Shown piece after piece: positions 15,465 to 19,272 of a DNA stretch of 19,272 bases. The stretch lies in contig JAGLYR010000164.1 of assembly GCA_023132135.1 (NCBI GenBank), forward strand, positions 1 through 19,272, read 5' to 3'. The stretch is from Candidatus Eiseniibacteriota bacterium (lineage in GTDB: Bacteria > Arandabacterota > Arandabacteria > JAGLYR01). Every line of letters starts with the position of its first letter. Position 1 is the stretch's first letter. The translations under genes were made by a program, and so were the position numbers. The notes beneath the pieces were generated by a model. The model was not told the origin of the DNA, made no database searches, and saw only the letters and a list, made by a program, of their open reading frames with translations.

Positions 15465-15493
15465 AGAATAACCCGGGCCAAGGAGAATCCACA

Positions 15494-18400
15494 ATGCAAA
15501 AGGGCTATCTGCTGCTTCTGATGTGTACGGTTTCATTGCTGGTCGTGACCGGTGCGGGGTCCGCCCGCTGCGAATCCCTGGACCACGTTCTCACTTTCAA
15601 CATCGGGGACCTGGTTCTGTCGAGCTATGAGGGCTACGACAAAATCTACCTGGAGGGGGAGGATCTGACCTTCACTCCGGGCCGGCCGGAGCTCCCCGTC
15701 CACCTCTTCCATCTGGCCCTTCCGGGGCGGGCCATCGTTGAATCGGTAACTCTGGAAGAGGCCGACTGGACCGCCCTGCCAGGGACGTTCCGCGTGGCTC
15801 CCGTCCAACAACCTTTCATCCTCTCTTCGGATCTGCTGGGAATTCCCATGCCCGAGAGGGTGGATCCCGATCCGGCGGTCTACGACTCGGACGGGTGGTA
15901 TCCCGCCCAGGCCGTGAAACCGGCGGGCGACGGATTTATGGCCGGTGTTCACCTGGCGGCGCTGCGATTCTATCCGGTCCGGTACGCGCCCCTCTCGGGG
16001 ACCCTGGAGTTCTGCGAGCGTGCCGTGCTCCGGGTCCACTACAGTCTCTCGGGTTCGGGAGAGTTCCGCACGGCGACGCTTCTGGATCGTCAGGCGGTCC
16101 GGGGTCGTGCGATCGAGCTGGCGGCCAATGTCGACGCAGCGGACCAGATGGAAATCAAGGTGCTTCGGCCCTACCTCCCGGTCAAAGATGAGGAGGCCTA
16201 CGACTACCTTCTTGTCACGGCCGAGGAATTCGCTGCGGCTTTCCAGTCCCTCGTTCACTGGAAGACCCGGAAGGGTGTGAGGGTCAAGGTTGTGACGATG
16301 GAAGAAATCAACGTCGATTACGCGGGCATAGAGCCGGAGCAGGCCCGGGTGCGACAGTGCATCATCGACGCGTACGCAAACTGGGGGATCACGTGGGTGC
16401 TTCTGGGTGCGGACACGGATTGGGTGCCGTCCCGGACTACGTGGGCCATGAATGCCGGCATGGGACCGTTTAACAACACCATCCACGCAGACCTTTACTA
16501 TGCGGACCTGGACGGGGACTGGAACGCCAATGGCGAGGAACCCTACGGCGAGGTGGAAGACAACGTGGACCTCTACTCCGATGTCTACGTCGGACGCCTG
16601 CCGGTGCGGACGGCTATCCAGGCCGAGCGAGCGGCGAACAAGATCCTCACCTATGTGAAGAGTCCGCCCATGGATTACCAGACGGACATGTTGATGACGG
16701 GAGAGGTTCTATGGAACGATCCGTACACGGATTCGGGCGTCGGTCTGAACTGGATTGACGAAACCTGTGTCCCTCCCCGGTTCGATCCCGTCCAGAAGCT
16801 TTACGAATCTCTGGGGAATGAGTCGAAGACCGCGGTCATGAATGCTCTGAACCAGGGTAAGAACTTCTGGATCCACGACGGGCACGGCAACAGCAATTTG
16901 CTCTCCGTAGGCTACGGTGTTCTCTACACGACGGACATGCCCGATCTCGACACCGAACCGCGGTGGAGCATCGCGCATTCCATTGCGTGTCTTCCGGCTG
17001 CCTTCCAGACGGAAACATCGATTGCGGAGAAGTTCGTGCGGGTGCCCGGCGGCGGGATTGCCTTTGTCGGAAACAACAACTTCGGCTGGGGCAGTCCCGG
17101 AAACCCCAAGTTCGGGTACTCGGACCGGATGCAGCACAAGTTCTTCGACATCCTTTTCAACGACGGGGTGTACCGGCTGGGTGAAATCCTCGCTCTTGTG
17201 AAGGCGGAGTACGTGCCCCAGTCGCAGGGCGAGAACGTGTACCGGTGGCACCAGTATGAGATTACGCTCCTGGGCGAGCCCGAGTTCAGTGTGTGGACGC
17301 GGACGCCGGCCGTCCTGGATGTTGACCATGCGGATTCGCATCCCCTGGGGGACGGACCTTTCACGGTCACGGTCACGGAGGCCGGAGCGCCCCTCGAGGG
17401 CGCGCAGATCTGTGTGACGGATGACGCCGGAGTGTACGAACTCGCTTCCACCGGTCCTACCGGACAGGCCACCTTCATCGTGAACCCCGCTGCGCCCGGA
17501 TCGTTGTGGGTGACTGTAACCGCGCCGGATTTCCTGCCCTACGAAGGCGGCGCTGAGATTCTGCCCTCGGGACCCTACGCGGTGATCGAGAGCTTTGTCC
17601 TGGACGATTCAGAGAGGGGCAACGGGAATGGGCTCCTCAATAGCGGGGAGTCTGTGGATCTGGTCCTCACACTGTGCAACCCGGGAACGGAGACGGCGCT
17701 TTCGGTCTTCGGGCATCTCACCACCGGCGATCCGCTGGTCGAGATCACCGACGGCGCCGACGCGTTCGGCGACATCGGGTCCGGTCAAAGCGCGACATGT
17801 GAGGGGGAGTACGCCTTCGAGGTGGATCCCGGGGCCGGGTTCGGTCACGTCTGCCTGTTTGCCTTTGAGATCACGTCGGCCTCTGGTGGCCCGTGGCCGG
17901 GCGTCCTGGCCATTCCTGTCTCGGCTCCCGTCATCCGTGTCGCCTCCCTTGCGGTGGATGATGTGGTGGGGGGGGACGGCGATTTCAGGATCGAGCCGGG
18001 CGAATCCTTCGACCTTTTCAGTACGTTGCGGAATCTGGGGACGGATGTGGCTGCCGGAGCGGCTGTGGAGGCCTGGACGCCGAGTCCGCACGTGGAGTTC
18101 GGTGAGTCGACGTTTGTCCTGGGCGATGTACCGGCGGGAGAAAACCGGACGGCCGAGTTCTCGGCCACGGTAGCGCCCGGCTGCCCGGACCCTCATTTCC
18201 CGATGATCCACTTCCAGGTGACAACGACGAATGGGTACGCCTTCCAGGACAGTTCTCTCTTCGTGGTGGGGACCACCGGATTCGACGATGACATGGAGGG
18301 AGGAGATGCCAACTGGAGCCACGGCGGGACCAACGACCACTGGCACCTGACCTCGGACCGGACCCACTCCGGCGCTTCGGCCTGGTACTGTGGGCGGCCG

Positions 18401-19084
18401 GACACCGGCGCGTACGTGCCGGATATGAGTGCGCAGTTAGCCACGGCGTACGTGACCCTGGCGCCGGAACCCCGCGTGTCCATGTGGCTGTGGCACGACT
18501 TGCCGACCTATGGCAGCGACGGGCTCTATGTGATCGTCCATCAAGGGGCACTCTACGATACTCTTGATTTCATTGCGTCGGGGGGAGCCCTGGGGCTTCT
18601 CAACATCGGGAATGACTGGCTGGAGTTCACCTACGATCTGGGCTACTTCGGGTACCAGGCGGAGGACGAAGTGCAGCTGATGCTGTCCTTCTTCAGCGAC
18701 GGCAACGCGACGGTGGCCGAGGGGTTCTATGTGGATGACGTGGTGGTCACCGGTACCCTGCCCTCCGGGTTCACCGGTGTGTGGGGCGGGGATCACGACA
18801 CTGTGGTGAGCACGGGTGTGACGGGGAACCGGCCGAACCCCTTCAATCCCCGGACGGACATCCTCTTCCGGTTGGCCGTTGCCGGGCCTGTGGAACTTGC
18901 GATCTACGATATCTCGGGGCGGCGGGTTGCGACTCTGGTTCAACGAGCGATGGAACCCGGATGCCACTCTGCGGCATGGGATGGCACGGATTCCAATGGC
19001 GCACCCGTGGCCAGCGGTGTGTATTTTGCGCGACTCATCGCGCACGATCACGACAGCGCGCGGAAGATTGTATTGCTAAAATAG
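15494..19084 (+). CDS. Secreted gingipain-like cysteine protease (peptidase C25) with C-terminal sorting-type domain
   Basis: This 1196-residue exported protease has a signal peptide (residues 1 to about 23, MQKGYLLLLM to GAGSA) and a C25-type N-terminal prodomain (about 26-225). The catalytic region spans about 226-600. HDGHGN supplies H464 and SIACLPAAF supplies C499; their 35-residue spacing is close to the 33 in RgpB (H211/C244). YYADLDGDW and DVYVGRLPVRT are further C25 landmarks. Next come an Ig-like C25 C-terminal domain (about 604-700), two CARDB-like modules (about 705-810 and 812-920, each with GxxxxGES and NxGT), and a MAM/immune-inhibitor-A-like domain (about 925-1085). A FlgD-like sorting domain comes last (about 1107-1196: NRPNPFNPRTDILFRL, YDISGRRVATL, VASGVYFARL). 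AAGGAG upstream of ATG 15494 fixes the start; the extension to 15419 lacks an export signal. The stop codon lies in the left end of a small repeat element. Cleavage specificity is not readable. Confidence 0.93.
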   Translation: MQKGYLLLLMCTVSLLVVTGAGSARCESLDHVLTFNIGDLVLSSYEGYDKIYLEGEDLTFTPGRPELPVHLFHLALPGRAIVESVTLEEADWTALPGTFRVAPVQQPFILSSDLLGIPMPERVDPDPAVYDSDGWYPAQAVKPAGDGFMAGVHLAALRFYPVRYAPLSGTLEFCERAVLRVHYSLSGSGEFRTATLLDRQAVRGRAIELAANVDAADQMEIKVLRPYLPVKDEEAYDYLLVTAEEFAAAFQSLVHWKTRKGVRVKVVTMEEINVDYAGIEPEQARVRQCIIDAYANWGITWVLLGADTDWVPSRTTWAMNAGMGPFNNTIHADLYYADLDGDWNANGEEPYGEVEDNVDLYSDVYVGRLPVRTAIQAERAANKILTYVKSPPMDYQTDMLMTGEVLWNDPYTDSGVGLNWIDETCVPPRFDPVQKLYESLGNESKTAVMNALNQGKNFWIHDGHGNSNLLSVGYGVLYTTDMPDLDTEPRWSIAHSIACLPAAFQTETSIAEKFVRVPGGGIAFVGNNNFGWGSPGNPKFGYSDRMQHKFFDILFNDGVYRLGEILALVKAEYVPQSQGENVYRWHQYEITLLGEPEFSVWTRTPAVLDVDHADSHPLGDGPFTVTVTEAGAPLEGAQICVTDDAGVYELASTGPTGQATFIVNPAAPGSLWVTVTAPDFLPYEGGAEILPSGPYAVIESFVLDDSERGNGNGLLNSGESVDLVLTLCNPGTETALSVFGHLTTGDPLVEITDGADAFGDIGSGQSATCEGEYAFEVDPGAGFGHVCLFAFEITSASGGPWPGVLAIPVSAPVIRVASLAVDDVVGGDGDFRIEPGESFDLFSTLRNLGTDVAAGAAVEAWTPSPHVEFGESTFVLGDVPAGENRTAEFSATVAPGCPDPHFPMIHFQVTTTNGYAFQDSSLFVVGTTGFDDDMEGGDANWSHGGTNDHWHLTSDRTHSGASAWYCGRPDTGAYVPDMSAQLATAYVTLAPEPRVSMWLWHDLPTYGSDGLYVIVHQGALYDTLDFIASGGALGLLNIGNDWLEFTYDLGYFGYQAEDEVQLMLSFFSDGNATVAEGFYVDDVVVTGTLPSGFTGVWGGDHDTVVSTGVTGNRPNPFNPRTDILFRLAVAGPVELAIYDISGRRVATLVQRAMEPGCHSAAWDGTDSNGAPVASGVYFARLIAHDHDSARKIVLLK

Positions 19085-19263
19085 CCTGCGTTTCTCATCA
19101 GTTTTCGGCTGCGGTACCGGTGCATGGGCTGCGAGATCCCTTTTCCCTCGTTGTTTCCTCAGCGTAGCGTAAAGCTACGCTTCCGGGAGCGACTCAGTCC
19201 AAAGGCACCTCTCGCCACATGCCCCGGCCCCTCGCGACTAAAACTGATGAGAAACGCAGGCTA
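19082..19263. mobile_element. 182-bp inverted-repeat element (MITE-like), no coding capacity
   Basis: Perfect 24-bp inverted repeats end this element: TAGCCTGCGTTTCTCATCAG plus four T residues at 19082-19105, and the reverse complement at 19240-19263. About 134 bases separate them, with no open reading frame of note and a perfect 8-bp hairpin inside (19161-19181). Both ends begin with TA, consistent with a TA target duplication as in IS630/Tc1-mariner-type elements; this is an inference. The left TA plus G forms the stop codon TAG of the C25 gene. A long stem-loop acting as a bidirectional terminator, or a decayed repeat, are the alternatives. The window ends nine bases beyond it. Confidence 0.6.
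19161..19181. repeat. Perfect hairpin inside the inverted-repeat element
   Basis: AGCGTAGC (19161-19168), a GTAAA loop and GCTACGCT (19174-19181) form a perfect 8-bp stem. There is no T-run after it, so it is not a classical terminator on either strand. Confidence 0.6.
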
Positions 19264-19272
19264 AATGGGACT

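Noticed and set aside
15260-15499. 80-residue N-terminal extension of the adaptor lipoprotein
   Set aside because: It would bury the lipoprotein signal inside the protein and run through the divergent promoter. The ATG at 15259 has AGGAGG.

Overview
The window reads as chromosomal DNA from a GC-rich, Gram-negative-type bacterium. The FCB-related candidate phyla (Eisenbacteria, Krumholzibacteria, Latescibacteria and similar) fit best. The reasons are RND export with a lipoprotein adaptor, large secreted proteases carrying a C-terminal FlgD-like/type IX-like beta-sandwich with a PNPFNP-type motif, and a gingipain-type (C25) protease. The phylum is an inference from gene content, not from a marker gene. 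No rRNA, tRNA, CRISPR array, transposase gene or phage gene was seen.

Layout. (1) 52-4250, minus strand: a tightly overlapping four-gene operon, transcribed as an uncharacterised two-repeat protein (DUF5752-like), then treT, otsB and otsA. It encodes two independent routes to trehalose. (2) 4251-4451: a divergent control region with candidate promoters on both strands and an 8-bp inverted repeat. (3) 4452-6203, plus strand: a secreted M28 zinc aminopeptidase with a CARDB-like domain and a C-terminal sorting-type domain. It is followed by a hairpin terminator and a repeat-rich spacer. (4) 6413-7585, plus strand: an MFS permease that meets the next operon tail to tail. (5) 15259-7599, minus strand: a lipoprotein membrane-fusion adaptor followed by two different RND permeases, with intergenic gaps of 1 and 7 bases. 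No outer-membrane channel gene is present. (6) 15260-15493: a divergent promoter region. (7) 15494-19084, plus strand: a 1196-residue secreted C25 (gingipain-like) cysteine protease with several beta-sandwich modules and a C-terminal sorting-type domain. (8) 19082-19263: a 182-bp element with perfect 24-bp terminal inverted repeats whose left end supplies the stop codon of the protease gene.

How the genes work together. The trehalose operon probably serves osmoprotection or carbon storage. Its first gene is the only member without an assigned role and may be a regulator or partner of TreT. The adaptor plus two permeases resembles MdtABC-style export, in which two different RND subunits share one adaptor. 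The two proteases are both exported and carry related C-terminal modules, so they may use the same cell-surface or secretion route. The least conventional items are the stop-codon-donating small inverted-repeat element, the internally duplicated protein heading the trehalose operon, the repeat families around the M28 gene, and the enlarged central linker of the first RND permease.
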